In this document: in pieces, positions 22,538 through 35,624 of the stretch
How positions within the stretch are numbered: position 1 is the first letter of the stretch
Layout of the letters: every line of letters begins with the position of its first letter
DNA from: Diospyros lotus
Lineage: Eukaryota; Streptophyta; Magnoliopsida; Ericales; Ebenaceae
DNA length: 64,000 nt
Direction: 5' to 3'
NCBI RefSeq assembly: GCF_014633365.1
Contig: NC_068343.1
Coordinates: 27,807,307 to 27,871,306 of the forward strand
Translations under genes and position numbers: made by a program
The notes under the pieces: model-generated
What the model was told of the DNA's origin: nothing
Database searches by the model: none
Seen by the model: the letters and a program-made list of their open reading frames with translations, nothing else

Positions 22538-24022
22538 CCAAACTCTCTAGAAAAACTCTATAAATCACAAGGAACAAAAGCCCCTTATTAAGAACGTTTG
22601 ATTCTCACTAAAACAACACAACAAAAATTTGAATAAAACCCTCGGCCCTAAACCCTCTATTTATAGCCAACTTTCGGTCACTAACCTCCAAATCTCAAGC
22701 TTACTCACCCCCTAAGGTTTAGATCTAGCCACTAAGTGGCTCAAGTAACCCTAAATGATGAGAAAAATGCCACATTCTGCTGGCCAAATTTTTTGACATT
22801 AAATTCGGGTAAAACATGGTCAATTTTAGCTAATGGCTACCACAGGTCGAACCATCATGACTTGGGGCATTCTTTAGATCCCTTGGGCGACCTTCTGAAG
22901 GCCATAGGTGGCTGGTCGGCGGTCTATGGGTGGCTGGCCGAAAAATGATAGGTTTCCCACCTAACTTTTATTATTTACACTTCAGCCCCCAAATTAATTT
23001 CTAAACACAGTTTGAACCTTTCCACAAAGCCTTTGAGAATTCCAACACTTCCATCAAGCCCCATAAGTTCCAAACTCCTCATATCAACCCTAAAACTTTG
23101 GGAAAAACCTATTTTTGACCTCTCTCTACCAAAATTTCAAAACCTACACTTAGGCTTGACTGCACAAAAATCGCATTTGACCCTTATTTTGAGAATCTCT
23201 TGGGTTTACAAGTGTAACGCCCCATTTTTTTCAAATATATAATGAAGCTAAATACTAGCTAATATTCCACTTGGGCGTTATGGAAATCCTTACCAACGGA
23301 AGGAAAGGGCCAAACTTGATAGCTAGCAAAGCTAGATAAAAAGGATTCCCAATAATAAAACCTATAATATGAGTACACCATAACAGGTGACTTCCAAAAT
23401 TAATCAAATATCTCTTATCACGATCACAGCACATAGTAATCACGACTTACAATTTTAACAGTATAATAAGTAAATCCAAGCTTTACGTAACCCCTGTTTA
23501 TACAAATGCAATACACAACTCTGAAAATAAACCCAAAGATTACATAGCACATGAGTAACAAGAAGTTAAACTAAACTTCAGCCTCCTCGTAACCCTTTTC
23601 TCTTATCTCTGGGTACCTGACATGCTGAGATACTTGGGACGTTGAATATCCCAGGAGTATGAAACACCCGAGTTAGATTATTACATCATCTAAGTGAGTG
23701 ATATAGGGAGAGAAACTATGCATGCAAGAGCAATATGTAGCTTTGTCAGGAGACATGCAAAAATAAGAACGAAATCTCCCAAAATCACGGCTCACCACAA
23801 GAGCACGAGGTCTAGGCTCACCGCAAGAGCATGAGATCCCCTGTGATATCCCCTGTGATATCCCAACAACTAGCCACAAATACAAATATCGAGATGCATA
23901 TAAAATAGGCAAGATTTTCTCGAGTGCAATAAAGCATGAGATGTAACCTCTCGGCCCCCTTACACAGGCATGAGATATCCTCTTTACTTGCCATGTATGA
24001 ACCCCTCGGCCCCCTTACACAG

Positions 24023-26633
24023 TGTAACAACCCGCTCCCACCTGCGGGCGCTACTAGTGAATAATCGCCCAGATTACTCACACACAACACCAAACTTATG
24101 AAGAGATGGATTATGTTTTATCGAGAAACGTTCTAGGTGGGGACTAGGCTTCGTCCTTCCCTTCGCTCTACTCGAGGAGTGGGTCCCAAAATAATTTAAG
24201 AACCACAACAGAACGGGACCTGAAACCTGAGTAAATTTCACTTTTCTTCAGCTCGTCTCACCACAAGCCAAAGGTGACCCAAGCATAAAACTAGCACATC
24301 AAATATCTACTGAGTACTGGGGATTTATGGGAAGTACCTCTTTGATCCTTACTCGATCCTAAAACTTGGCTCGACTAAACAAGCCACTAACAACTAGCAG
24401 TCTACACAATCATAAATTACATTATACTGATTACAACAAACTGGATACCATCTAGCGCCCAACAACATACACATTCACGCACAAGGATATATATACATAT
24501 CACCACATGAATATATACAAGAGATAATACAATTCACAATGCGGACAACAACGCTAGTTGTCACTTCAACTTCCCGACATCATCTCTATTTGCATCTGGA
24601 CTCACAACATCTACAACACGAGGTAAAACCTCATGAGTCACAGTGACTCAATAAAGGTGCAAATGAATGTAAATAAGATAATATATGTGATGCAATGACA
24701 AGCAAATATGCATGAATGGCGAAGCATCACTACTCTTCGAACCCACTTGTTCGAGGCACTACCTCCCATATTACCCCTAGCGTGCTTCTAGTCTATCCCA
24801 TGGACATAGGACTCCACTAGACCACATATAGAACATGCACAACCAGTATTGCAAACAACATATATTCAACCATATTACCAAACATTCACAAGACTGCCAC
24901 CCTTGGGGCCATCCCTTACTTGGCTCGAATCCTCTACTGTCACAAGCAAGAACGCCAGACTGAACTCCGAACTCTTTTAGGACTACTATCTCCTCGGTAG
25001 AACCTAGGCACAATTGCACAAAAACCCATCACCAGACATTAAACCAATGCCTTCATTTTTGCCATACACCGCAAAACCACCCGACAACAACTTCCAATCA
25101 ACCCCAACTAAGGGTTTAGTCCAATCAATAATTCACAATTCACACTATTCCATATAATGCTATTAAGTCGAAGAGAAATAAATAAATTTACCTGAGTCAT
25201 TAGGAGGAAAAATTCAAAAAATGCCCACATTGGTGTTGGCTCATGGGATGCCACCTTGTGCTCAAAACCCCATTTTTGAGCCTCTGATACGCTCCTCGAG
25301 TCCCAAATTAATTTTTAAATTTTTTTCCAATTTTTTGAAATTTTCTAACTATTTTTCCTCTTTTTTTTCTTTTCTTTTTCTTTATTTCCTTTTCTTTTCT
25401 TATTTGTTCTCCTCCAATGTTCATCTTCTTCTCTCCTTCCTCTTCTTCTTCTCTGCGGACTTGCCCCTGCGTGCGCTAACAGCGCCTCTGCTGCCTGGCC
25501 TTATTCGCCCCCGTTGACCGCTGCTACTTCACCTTGCCACCCTCGCTCGGCTATAGCTGCTGCTTGCGGCCAGGGCTGCACTTGGAGCTCGCAGCTATGG
25601 CCACTAATGCTGCCTTTTCAGGCTGCCAAAATCTACCAACGTCGCCACCGCAGTCGCGTCTCACCATCTCACGACCGTCGTTGCTGCTCGAGCTTCGACC
25701 GGCCTTCATCGCTGCATAACCATGGCCACTGCTCCATCGTCGCACAGCCACTAACGGTAGAGCGCTTGCTGCCACCACCCCTTGCCTAATCTCTCACGAT
25801 CTCTGCTTATCTCTTCTCTCTCGCGATGCACTCGACCCAGCTCTGCCTCTCGAGCTTTAGCACCGCGACCTCTTCAAGCTGTTGCAACCGGCCTTAGTCT
25901 CACTCTCTCGATCTCATCCTCCCTCTTGCGAGCTCTCTCTCGATTTCTCATGAGCTTTCTCTCGATCTCTCGTGAGCTCTCCCTCTGTTTCGAATCCAAA
26001 GAAAATGGCATTGTTGAAAGCTTGCTTTAGCTCATGCATCCAATGGGTATATATGTATAATTATAGATTAACCCCTTCATCAATCATTAATTTCACTTAA
26101 GGAATTGTTAATTGCACTTGGAATTTTGATAATTACTCTTGGACCCTCCAAGCTTGAAATTAAATACCACAAAGCCACACAATTACTTAATTCTAAAAAC
26201 TTAATCACTGATATTTACTCGGGAACATCAATTTCATCTCTGGCCCTGCACGAAACCTTTATTCCACCCGAAAACACTTCAGGGTTGCCTCATTCGTAAA
26301 ATCGGACCACCCCTAGTGGTCTCTCAGCTTTTCGGAGGTTCCATACGACCATTCGATACTGGCACCCATTTGGGTTTATACAAAATCTATTCCGAAAATT
26401 ATTCCCGGTCTGACTACTTCCAGTGTTATTAGCCTCGCCTCGAGACGTTTACCAATCTCATGCCTTCTTCCCTAAATATCCAAGTCTTGGGGCTTTCCCT
26501 GCTGTCGATTCGATAAATTTTTTATTAATTAATTCCTCAAAACTGACTTCCAAGCTTCCCGGACCACCCGAGGTCCTTTTAAAATAACTAAAAATTATAT
26601 CTTTTCTATCATCATGTAATACCGAGTATTACA
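24023..26633 (-). mobile_element. Solo LTR of the element-B family, nested in LTR F
   Basis: 2611 bp with an exact CACAG duplication (24018-24022 and 26634-26638). The minus strand starts TGTAATACTCGGTATTACATG, the same start as the LTR at 39242-42026, and ends GGGTTGTTACA. A GC-rich section at about 25450-25990 yields several open frames, such as 25514-25789 (plus) and 25551-25778 (minus); none resembles a known protein and they overlap on both strands, as GC-rich non-coding DNA often does. Confidence 0.93.
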
Positions 26634-27223
26634 CACAGGCCCCACATGGTCAGCCCCCTTGCATAGGCCCTTGCGGTAGTTCACACACGACAAGCCACCA
26701 ACTAGCCACAATCACCAAATGACAAGATATATAATAAAGCAGAAGGAATATGATCACAAGCTGCACACAAAAACTATCATGGTCAAACTTGATCAACAAA
26801 GTAGAAAGGATATGCTCAAAACAAAGTGAACATAAAACGTAAGCAACAAACCATCCACAATGAACCCAAGAGTGATCAAGAGGAAGCAAGGAGCATGCAC
26901 AAGAACCACTCACCTTTAAGGTTTACCTTGTTGGGACACTGTTCACCGTCTACAGGAATGGGTTTTCTATAGAAAACATGTATTTTCATAAACTAGACTT
27001 TAAATATTTTTACATAGGATTGTTCTAACTTAATTAAACAATATTTCTTAAAAGAATGATTTCATTTCTTTCCTCTCTATAGGAATATAAGCTTAGATCG
27101 GACTTACCTCGCTGTTTTTCGATAGTTTTGGTATGAACTCTGAACCTTCTGGTGAGGTTGTTTCCACTTTGATTCCGGAAAAACGTCCCCATCTTTTGAT
27201 TAAAAATCTCTCTAAAATCCTTA

Positions 27224-27750
27224 GGATGCGTTCTTTTTGCTTTTCAATTTTCAGTTTTGAGTTTTGAATTCATTTTCAGTTTTCTGTTTTGGTAGTCTGT
27301 TTTTAGAAAATTGAAAACGCGTTCTCTCTGTCATTTTGAAAAACTATTTTTCAAAACAAAAAATTAGAAAATGAGTTCTCTTTGAAATTTTGAAAATATA
27401 TTTTTAATAATATTTTATTCAATAAATTTGATTATTCAGTAAATTATAAATATTTAATATTAATATATTATTAAATATATATATATACATTTTAAAGTTA
27501 ATGAATTTTGTAATATTTTTTCCCATTACAATAATAAAAATGAATAAATAAATAAATAAATGTGTTTTAAGTTTAGAGTTTGTTTTGGATGAAAACACTC
27601 AAAACAACTTTTTGTTATTTTGAGTTTTCTTTATAATTTTTTTTTTGTTTTCAAAAATGCATTTTTAAAAACAGCAAAGAGAATACGTTTTCATTATTTT
27701 AGAAAATTGAAAACTAAAAATGATTTGAAAACAGTAAAGAGAACGCAACC
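27224..27750. mobile_element. Tourist-like MITE (PIF/Harbinger type)
   Basis: 527 bp, AT-rich, flanked by TTA on both sides (27221-27223 and 27751-27753). Termini are GGATGCGTTCTTTTT and, inverted, GGTTGCGTTCTCTTT, with inverted similarity continuing inward for about 50 bp through TTTTCAATTTTC-like runs. A 3-bp TTA duplication with G-rich tips fits PIF/Harbinger-derived MITEs. An (AAAT)n microsatellite lies at about 27540-27563. It has no coding capacity. Confidence 0.85.
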
Positions 27751-28506
27751 TTACTTTCTTCTCTCTCAATCCCACCAAAATTCCCCCAAATTTTCTCTTG
27801 AATTCTTGAACGTTCAATTCTACAACCCAAAGTCTCCTTTTATAAACACATTCGGCCAATCATATTTCACCACGTGTCTTGCCACCCAAGCACTCTCATC
27901 ATGACTCATAATTATCTTCTAAATTGTGGTTAATCACTTTGTGCCACTTGTCCCATCATCATGAGGCCTTAACTTAACTTCCAAGCAACCCAATAGTTGC
28001 TTGCCACGTGTCTTTAAGGATAAGGTTTGGATACTTTGGAGGCTAAGTAATCTTGGAGGCTAAGCAAAAGACTTGGAGAAGACTTGGACTTTAAGCAAAG
28101 ACTTGGACTTGGACTTCGACTTCAAAATGATCCAAAGCTACAGTTTGAAATCCAAAGATATTTTGAAGTTCATATCTTTTACACTAATTCCCAAGATTTT
28201 TGGTTAATTGCACTTGTACCTGAACTTCCATAATTACGACTTTGCCCCTAGTTTAGAAAATGAACTTTTGTTTCAAGCATTGCATCATGTTTGATTCCTA
28301 AAAATCTCACGTATTACAAGTCCTTAAACCTCATTCCTTCACTTTTGACTCTAATTTCTATCTTTGACACAATCGTTTCATCACTCTTGGCCAAAATTCA
28401 CAAATTACACTTTTTACCCCTCATGTACCAAAAATTACATTTTGACCCAAAAACATTTCTCAAATTTTAAAATATTATATATTAAGATTCTGGGTATTAC
28501 AGAGAC

Positions 28507-29584
28507 CATGAGCTCCGATCTTTGAATTTGAGCTAATGGCATATTCACCTATAATAAACACTCAAGGGGAAGAGGAGGAGGAGGAAGCATAAACCTATTT
28601 TGAAGGAGTAGGTGATGATTTAGATCTTCTAATTGCTATAAGGAAAAGGGAAAGAAATTGTACTAAACATCCAATTTCAAACTATCTTACTTATTCCAAG
28701 TTATCAAGTGATTTCAGGGCATTTATTACAAAAGTTTATAAAATTCAAGTGCCAAAAAATATTCATTCTTGGGAAATGCTTGATTTACTTGAAGGAAAGA
28801 AGACAATTGGTAGAAAATGGGTTTTCATAGTTAAATATAGACTAGATGAAATAGTTGAAAGATACAAAGTATAACTTGTGGCAGAAGGTTTCACTCAAAC
28901 ATTTGGGATTGGCTACGAGAAGACATTTGCACTTGTAGCTAAATTGAACTCTATTAGAATCTTGTTGTTTGTTGCTATAAATTTGGACTAAAAATTACAT
29001 CTTCATATAAAAAATTCATTATTGAATGGCATGATAGAGAATGAGGTGTATATGAAGAATCCACTGGGATTTGAGGACCACGAAGGTTCTACCAAGGTAT
29101 GTAAACTTAAAAAGTCTCTTTAAGGGCATGGTTCACTCAATTTACTATTGTAATGGAATAACTTGTCTATAAACAAGGATAAATGGATCACACTCTATTT
29201 ATAAAAATAGGTGATTTGGGAAACAATTAATCCTTATTGTTTATGTTGATGGTATGCTAATTATAAGAGATGGTAAACTAGAAATTAAGAATCTAAAGAA
29301 GAAACTGCAGACAACTTTCAAAGTAAAAGACATAGGAGCTCTCAAATATTTCTTATGTATGAAAATTGCAGGAAGTAAAAGAGAAATCCTTATTTCTTAA
29401 AGAAAGTACACCCTAGATTTTCTTAAAGAAACTGGTAAGCTTGGATATAGACCAACTGGAATACCCTTAGAACAAATTGGAAGCAAAAAGTTTTGGGGGA
29501 AGATTTAGATCAGAATAGATATCAACATCTTATAGAAAACTAATTTATTTGTCTCTAACTAGGTCTAGCATTTCTTTTAGTGTG
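28507..29584 (+). pseudogene. Copia pol fragment: reverse transcriptase
   Basis: Continuation of the Copia element broken at 19513. The readings RKRERNCTKHPISNYLTYS, then GKKTIGRKWVFIVKYR and NEVYMKNPLGFEDHEG follow the order of Copia reverse transcriptase. Several in-frame stops (for example in YKV-stop-LVAEGFTQTFGIGYE, at about 28870) and frameshifts show it is dead. The YVDD-type catalytic box is recognisable only in decayed form near 29240. The fragment stops at 29584 in TRSSISFSV, where element H begins. Confidence 0.88.
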
Positions 29585-29680
29585 TGTAATACCCAGTACT
29601 TAATATCAAAGGCATTTTTGGACATGAAGGGTAAAAAATGAAGTTTAGTAAAGTTTCAGGCCAACGTGTAATATCCAAAA

Positions 29681-31490
29681 TGTAACGACCTGTTAATGGG
29701 TCTAGACGTTATGGGTATTTTATTTTTGAGCATTGGAAATTTTTTCCCTGTTAAATTAAATGTTAAGAAATATTTTTATGTGGAAAAATTTAATTTATGT
29801 AAATAAATTAAGAATTAAATTAATGGATTGGGCTTTGGAAGCTTTGGTTGAGCCAAGTGGAGATTTTGTATATATTAATTTTTGTAATGTTGTGAATGCC
29901 CATTGGGCTTAAAGTTATGTTGAAGGCCTTTAAGTAGGCTAATGGAAATGGGCCATTAGATTTAATTGGGCCAATGAGTTGGGCTTGGGCCCATGTATTT
30001 ATATGAGTGGACTTTTTGAAATGGGGCTTAGGCCCATGTGTATAATAATGAGAGATAGAATTAAATAAATGGAATTATATATATATATTTTATATTTTTG
30101 TTGATTAAAAGAAAAAAAGAAAGAAAATGCAACCTGCAAAGTAACCAAATGGTCCTTGCTTTATTAAGAAAGGAAAGGGCAATGTTGTAAATTGCATAAT
30201 GGAGTGAATAAAGAAATTGGAAAGAAAAGGGAATTTAAATGAGAAATGTCCATAATGGGCTTGGATATTTGTGTGTGCGTGTTTTATGTGAAGGGATTAT
30301 GGTAAAAGCAAGGGGAGAGTGGTTGGCAAACCATTCCCTCCCCCTCACCTCTCCATGCCTCTTTGTTTAATTGCCTTCTTCTTCATCTCCTAATTCCTCT
30401 CTCTCTCGTGGCTTCCCTTTCTCCTTCTTCTTCTTCTCATTTTTCCTTCTTTCTTCTTCTCCATTTTTGATATCCATTGAAGCTTGAAGTGAAGTTGTAG
30501 CTAGGTGCATTCTTCTTCTTGGATATTTCTTCATCAAAGGCAAGTTCTCCTTGCACTCTTGTTTTCTTGTGTGCAAGTTTGTCCTTCTTGTTTATTGTGA
30601 TGTCAAAATGCCTCATGGCTCTTTATCTTCTCATGGTTAAAAGTATTTTTGGTATTAGTTATATATTTTCTCTCAACCATTTGTTATTTCAAAGCTTGTG
30701 TTGGGTCTTTGTGTTAGCCTCCATAGGGCTTGTTTACCCCATTTTTCATTCAAGGAATGGCATTTGTGGGTTAGGATGCTAGTGGGAATTGTTTTGGGGT
30801 CATTTCTTGTATTTGTGAGTGATGAGTCGACTATTTTTGGGGTTTAGTCAACTCATCGGAGGCCTGTTTTTGCATGTTTTTGGTGCCAGCCTCGGCCTAG
30901 TCAAGTAATGAGTGTTTATGAGTCGACTAAGCATAAGTCGACTAAGCATTTTCTTAAGTCGACTAAGCTTTAGTCGACTAATGCCTTCCAAAAGTCGACT
31001 AATCAACTTTTTTTCAACACTGCGCAGGTTGTGCTATTTTGACCATAACTTTTGATGTAGAACTCAGAATTATGATCCGTTTAAAGATTCATAAACTAGA
31101 CTTCGAGGGATTTAATTTGATATATAATATTATATATTTTGGTGATAATTTGAGTGGGTCAAGGCTTTCCTTAATCCAAATTAAGCATAATTATTAACCT
31201 AAGTTGTTGTAATTACTTTCTCTAGCATCACTCAACCCTCCAAAATGCTAGGAGGTGATTGAAGATATGCATATGTGCATGAATGGGCTCATGGGTGAAT
31301 ATGTTATTGGAATGGTTAAAGGTGCATGATGGTCATGATGTGTACATTTCTATAAAGGAACATGTATGTTATATTATGTGAGCTTCCATGAGCATGGCAT
31401 GACATTATGATTTACGCCCTATTGTTATTATTTTGGCACGACAGTTATATTCCGCAAATGGGGAGAGGAAAGGATATCCTAAAAGAGTGT
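29681..31490 (+). mobile_element. 5' LTR of element C, truncated
   Basis: From 30032 to about 31490 it aligns with 42027-43445 with only a few percent difference, then similarity stops abruptly, so the last 1 kb of this LTR has been lost. It contains a TATA-rich stretch near 30073, a leader with CT-rich sequence at 30360-30470, and AGTCGACT repeats. An 87-codon open frame at 30519-30782 recurs in the sister LTR at 42505-42768, with several amino-acid differences and no known relatives; I do not call it a gene. Confidence 0.85.
30825..31001. repeat. AGTCGACT palindrome cluster in LTR C (5' copy)
   Basis: Exact AGTCGACT at 30825, 30921, 30936, 30957, 30972 and 30993, most extended to AGTCGACTAA. 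The 3' LTR keeps only three exact copies (42906, 42922 and 42943): two units between 30926 and 30961 are absent there, so copy number has changed since the element inserted. Confidence 0.8.
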
Positions 31491-32599
31491 CTGACGCGAG
31501 GGAGGTTTGGGTTGCCTAGCAGATGAGGCCACATCCCATGCTGAGGGGGATGAAAAGAGTAGTACTTAGTATATATGTTGTACTATTAAAGTTGTAAGTG
31601 CTGGCATTGTACTTATGTAGTAGGTAAAGTATGGGTGAAATGTATTGTATATAATGGCGAAATGTACAAGGAGTCTTATTTTGTCACACATGAGGACCGT
31701 TTATAAATATTTGTTGTGTGAAATTTTCTTACATGCCTAGCAGGGTGAGTGACCAATGTGATAGGATATTGAGCTGGATAAGCTATAATCTTGACTAGCC
31801 ATATGCACTAGAGTAAGCATGACCTATGGGTTTTTGTTGGATTCTTCAAGGCCTTAAAAAGGGAAGAATGTGTCCATGTGAGGGAAGGGCTTGAGGATTG
31901 AATAGCCATTAATCTATAGTCAAGGAGTGTGTAGTACTCACAAGTGAGTTGATTGGGAAAGTACGAAACCAAAGTAATGAGGAACTAAGTTGGGATTATA
32001 TGAAAAGCACGTGTTGTTACCTGCCTGAATTTTTTATTTGGGTTTAAGACGAGGATGTACGCAGTGAATTAAAAGAGCAAGTAAGAGTAAGGGCTACCAT
32101 ACGAACGCAAGCACATGTATATATGTAAAACCTAGACAAGGCTAGATCATATAAGAAAAAAAATATATAATGCGATTCTGTAGGCTAATGAGTACCTAAG
32201 GGAAAGAGAATAATAGGGTGAGAGCCTATTTCAGCATAGCAGTTGTTAACTGATGGTAAGGAGCTATCGACCGGTTGTGAATGGTCGCTCGTCTCCTTTC
32301 GCCCGTCAACCGTGTTTTTGCTGAGTGTGGTTTTCTAAAACCATTAAAATAGTAACGCGGTTAATATATACAGATATGTATGTGTATTAATATTCAATGC
32401 GTGGTATTATTATATATTAATAGCGCTTAGATGATCATGAACCAATCCGTAAAGAGATGAGGAAGCATGGTAGTGTAAGGGCGTACACAAATTGTAGTAC
32501 CCAAATAAACGATCATAACAGATAGGAGCCCTGCTAGAAGAGGATGATTGTTGGCATAGCTGTTGAGGCGGGGCATTTTCTAATATTGCCACGTGGTCT
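31491..32599. other. Unassigned interior of element C
   Basis: 1.1 kb between the truncated LTR and the first pol remnant. All frames are closed by frequent stops and no motif is recognisable. It may be decayed gag and protease or unrelated filler. Confidence 0.4.
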
Positions 32600-33163
32600 A
32601 GATGTTATCACTGAATGATGAGATGGGGAAGTAAGTCATTTCAAAAATCGATATTATAGTTCATCGATAATATAGGTGATATACTCGTCGAGTGAAGAGA
32701 CTCGCCAGGAGCACTTATGGATTACCTTGTCCAAATTGGGAAATCACAAGAAGTATGCTATGAGTGGAAAATGCGAATTTCAATCAAAAGAAATAGTCTC
32801 TTTGTGGATCTAGTCAAGGTCTGAGTGATAGAGAAGTGATCACCATTTATAATCATTGCAAATATAAGGAGCCTCTTAGACAACAAGGTGTGTCGTAGGT
32901 TGTTAAAAAGAGATTTTGAGCATTGCTGCTCTGTTGTCTTGAATGACTTGGGAAAAAGGTTAAACATATTGGGAAGGACCCTCGATAGAGAGGTTTCCAG
33001 AATCTGATAGTTGAATGGCATGGGCTTTGATATTGACCACATTTATGGGCTGAAGGACCATTGGCATTATGCCTTAGGGTCTAGGTGGAAGTCCAGTGCT
33101 GTGTCTCATCCGCAGCCACCAAGCGAATTGTCGGGATTATTAAGACATTGGGAGGACATTGTA
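32600..33163 (+). pseudogene. Gypsy pol fragment (reverse transcriptase region) of element C
   Basis: Decayed reverse transcriptase. The reading FIDNIGDILVE at 32660 corresponds to the family FIDD catalytic box, followed by EHLWITLSKLGNHKKYAMSG and KCEFQSKEI in the expected order and spacing. Stops are frequent. It ends at the solo LTR (33164) and continues after it at 35625. Confidence 0.75.
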
Positions 33164-35619
33164 TGTAGCATCCCAAAAATTTGGAGACAAGTAAAAATAA
33201 TTAATTTGGGTGTTTGAGGATATTTTAAAATATTTGGAGATTTTTGAGAAAATATTTATTTATGATATTTTGAAAAATAGTTAATTAAATTAATTAGATG
33301 TATTTATGAAAATAATAAAATAAACTATAATAAAAATAATAACAATAATAATATAAACCATAATAATAATAATAAAAATAATAATAATAAAAGAGTTAAT
33401 CAAATTAAATTAAATTAAACTAATTAGTTAATATATATATATATATATATTTGTATGTGTGCGTGGCGTGGCTCATCCTTGGCCATTCCAATTTGTGGCT
33501 TAAAAGCCACTTAAGTGGATATATATAAGGCAAAGTTTGGGCAGCAAGCATTGGAGGCAATTTAAGGCCATTCCAGTGGCCATTTCGGCCACTTTTGCTG
33601 CCAAGAAACAGAGAGTAAATGAGAGAGAGGAAGAGAGAAATTAAGGGAGAAGATGAAGGGCTCGCGAGCAGCACTTGGGAAGGAAGAAAAAGTGCCGAAA
33701 ATTAAGAGATTTTGGTGATTAATTGGTATTTAAAATATTCAGGTAAGTGGGTAAAATTTATATAAGTGTTATATTTTTAAATCATGGATTTTATACAATT
33801 AGATTATACAGTTTACGGGTTAGAATTAACCAATTTAAGTCACGGTTGTATTATTTGATAGGAGACGTTTTACTTTGCATCGGGAGCACAAGAGAGGCTG
33901 AAATCAACCGTTTTCAGGCAAGCTCCTAACCATCTCATCGCGTTATTTATTTCCCGTGATAGTCTTCGAGGTTTCTTGTACTCTAAACCCTCCCTCACTT
34001 TGACTCGGTTCCACGCTTTAATAATAATACTCCGTGTGGCAACCACCCTATGATTTATATGTTATTTAATGAGGTTATTGTTGATGAAATAAGTTGAGCA
34101 AAGATATCCTGGGGTCTTTCTTTTTTACCGTTACGGAGCTTTGTATCGCTTCATTTCCCTTGAGAATGATGCCGAACCCGTTGGGGTTAGGTTCTTAGAG
34201 AAATTGGTTATGGTCAGAATTAGGAGAATGTGCTAAAGAGTCTATTATGTATGTTGAGATGGTTTTTATGAATGAGGAAGAATGAGAATGATATCATGAT
34301 GTTATGTGGTTATGTACATGAAGAGTTTTGGAGAAATGTTGTGTAATGTTAAGTTTATAGGCTATAAAAGTTAATGATGTCGGTAAGTGTGTCTAAGGGT
34401 ATGGGTACAAAGCCACTGACTGACGACCGTGGGTCGTGGCAGTTGATGGCTGGATGTATGGGCGCCAGTCATCAGTTGTTACAATAAGCGCTAGACGGCC
34501 AGAAGAGCTGGTACTCCAGATTCCTGCCTTGGTTTGTGCATTTCATGATTTGTGTGCTACAAAGGGCTGGGTTGCATTCACATGGGGACATGCTTTGTGT
34601 GTGATGGGATGTATGAGCATTTGCACGACCCAGTTGGTCTAAGAGCCAATTTGGGTACCCTAGGTGAGCATATGCATTTAGAGCATGTTTCATGTGTGTA
34701 TTCCTATGTAAGGCGTAGCAGAGCCTGATGCTTGGTTTATGGGGGCCTTGTCATCACGTTTATGCTACAACGGCCATTGCATTTCTTATGTGTTGCATTG
34801 CATGATTTTATTGTTATTGTTATTCTGGACGGGAGTACCGTGCCAGGTGTCGGGAGTACCGACTCATGTCAGGATGTAACAAATATCAGTTTTCTGGACG
34901 GGAGTACCGTGCCAGGCGTCGGGAGTACCGACTTATGTCAAGATGTAACAAGTTTCAGGAAAAGCATGTAACGAATGTCAGGAAAAGCCGACCGTGTCAG
35001 GAAAAGGCTGGTCTGAGAGAATGATGATATGGTAGCCTATGTTAGGCTGCAACAGGTATGTATGCGGGACTCGGGTGCCAATGTGTGACTTATGTGGACC
35101 CCTAGTTCCTTATGTGCAGTTAACTTTATGTTATGCATGTAGAAGTAAGGTACATGTGGATCATGGCATGGTGTGGTTGCATTGACATGAGTTGCATGGG
35201 GTGTCATGGGAAGAGTCCTATCCTAAACCTGTAACCTTTCTTTCATGAGCTTGCTAAGTCTCGCGACTCATGTTGTTTTACATCATTCCAGGTACGTTCC
35301 GTGGGGTTTGGGTCCAAGCCGTCAAGTCATGGTAGCAAGTGCAGAGCTCTCCCAAAACTAGATCCTGGGTGTCATCGTGTTTTTGATAAGGTTAATGTTT
35401 ATGTTTTTGAAGTTTGTAGTAGGTTATGTAAGCCCAGGTGGGCCAAAGTGATGAATGGTTTGTAAGGATCATGATGAGATGTTATAATAAAGAAAAATTA
35501 TGATTTCTAAAAGGATTATGTGTGTGTTGTAGGTGTGTCATTGTTCGATATCATTTACATAATGACCCTCTCACGGATCCTCTATCCGCGGTAGGGGCTC
35601 CGGGAGGCGGGCCGTTTCA
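33164..35619 (+). mobile_element. Solo LTR nested in the pol gene of element C
   Basis: 2456 bp from TGTAGCATCCC to GGCCGTTTCA, flanked by an exact TTGTA duplication (33159-33163 and 35620-35624). Joining the flanks restores the pol order. An (ATA)n-rich stretch lies at 33300-33400, a (TA)n tract at 33431-33450 and a TATA-like motif near 33517. The end sequence resembles that of LTR C (GGGAGGCGGGCC versus GGGAGCGGGCCC), suggesting a related Gypsy family. Confidence 0.92.
34823..34960 (+). repeat. 69-bp tandem duplication in the solo LTR
   Basis: Two units, 34823-34891 and 34892-34960, each containing GGGAGTACCG twice, differ at only a few positions. Shorter AGGAAAAGC repeats follow to about 35010. 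Confidence 0.8.
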
Positions 35620-35624
35620 TTGTA

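Larger units (their letters stand above)
19514..23210 (-). mobile_element. LTR (family G) in the Copia pol gene, split by a Copia-type LTR
   Basis: TGTAACACTC at 19514 to GGGTTTACA at 23210, about 2.14 kb after removing 20983-22537 and its duplication. A minus-strand TATA box (22665-22658, in GGCTATAAATAGAGG) sets the orientation. A GC-rich patch at 20714-20763 folds as two nested stems (CACGTGC with GCACGTG, and GCGTGGAC with GTCCACGC). The left flank is GAGAC (19509-19513), and the same 5-mer appears only after the neighbouring LTR at 28502-28506. Confidence 0.78.
23213..28501 (-). mobile_element. LTR (family F), split by a solo LTR and a MITE
   Basis: TGTAACGCCCC at 23213 to GGGTATTACA at 28501. 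Removing 24023-26633 and 27224-27750 with their duplications leaves about 2.14 kb. It abuts family G with only AG between them. On the right it is followed by GAGAC (28502-28506) and the resumption of Copia reverse transcriptase. A minus-strand TATA-like box lies at 27844-27837. The general layout is like LTR G but sequence similarity by eye is weak, so I treat it as a different family inserted at the end of G. Confidence 0.72.

Noticed and set aside
25514..25789. GC-rich open frames in the solo LTR (both strands) as captured genes
   Set aside because: Overlapping frames on both strands, no domain, biased composition and the same GC-rich layout as the LTR B leader suggest non-coding leader sequence.
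30519..30782. 87-codon hydrophobic ORF conserved in both LTRs of element C
   Set aside because: The two LTRs differ by only a few percent, so an open frame is expected to persist; the differences change amino acids freely.
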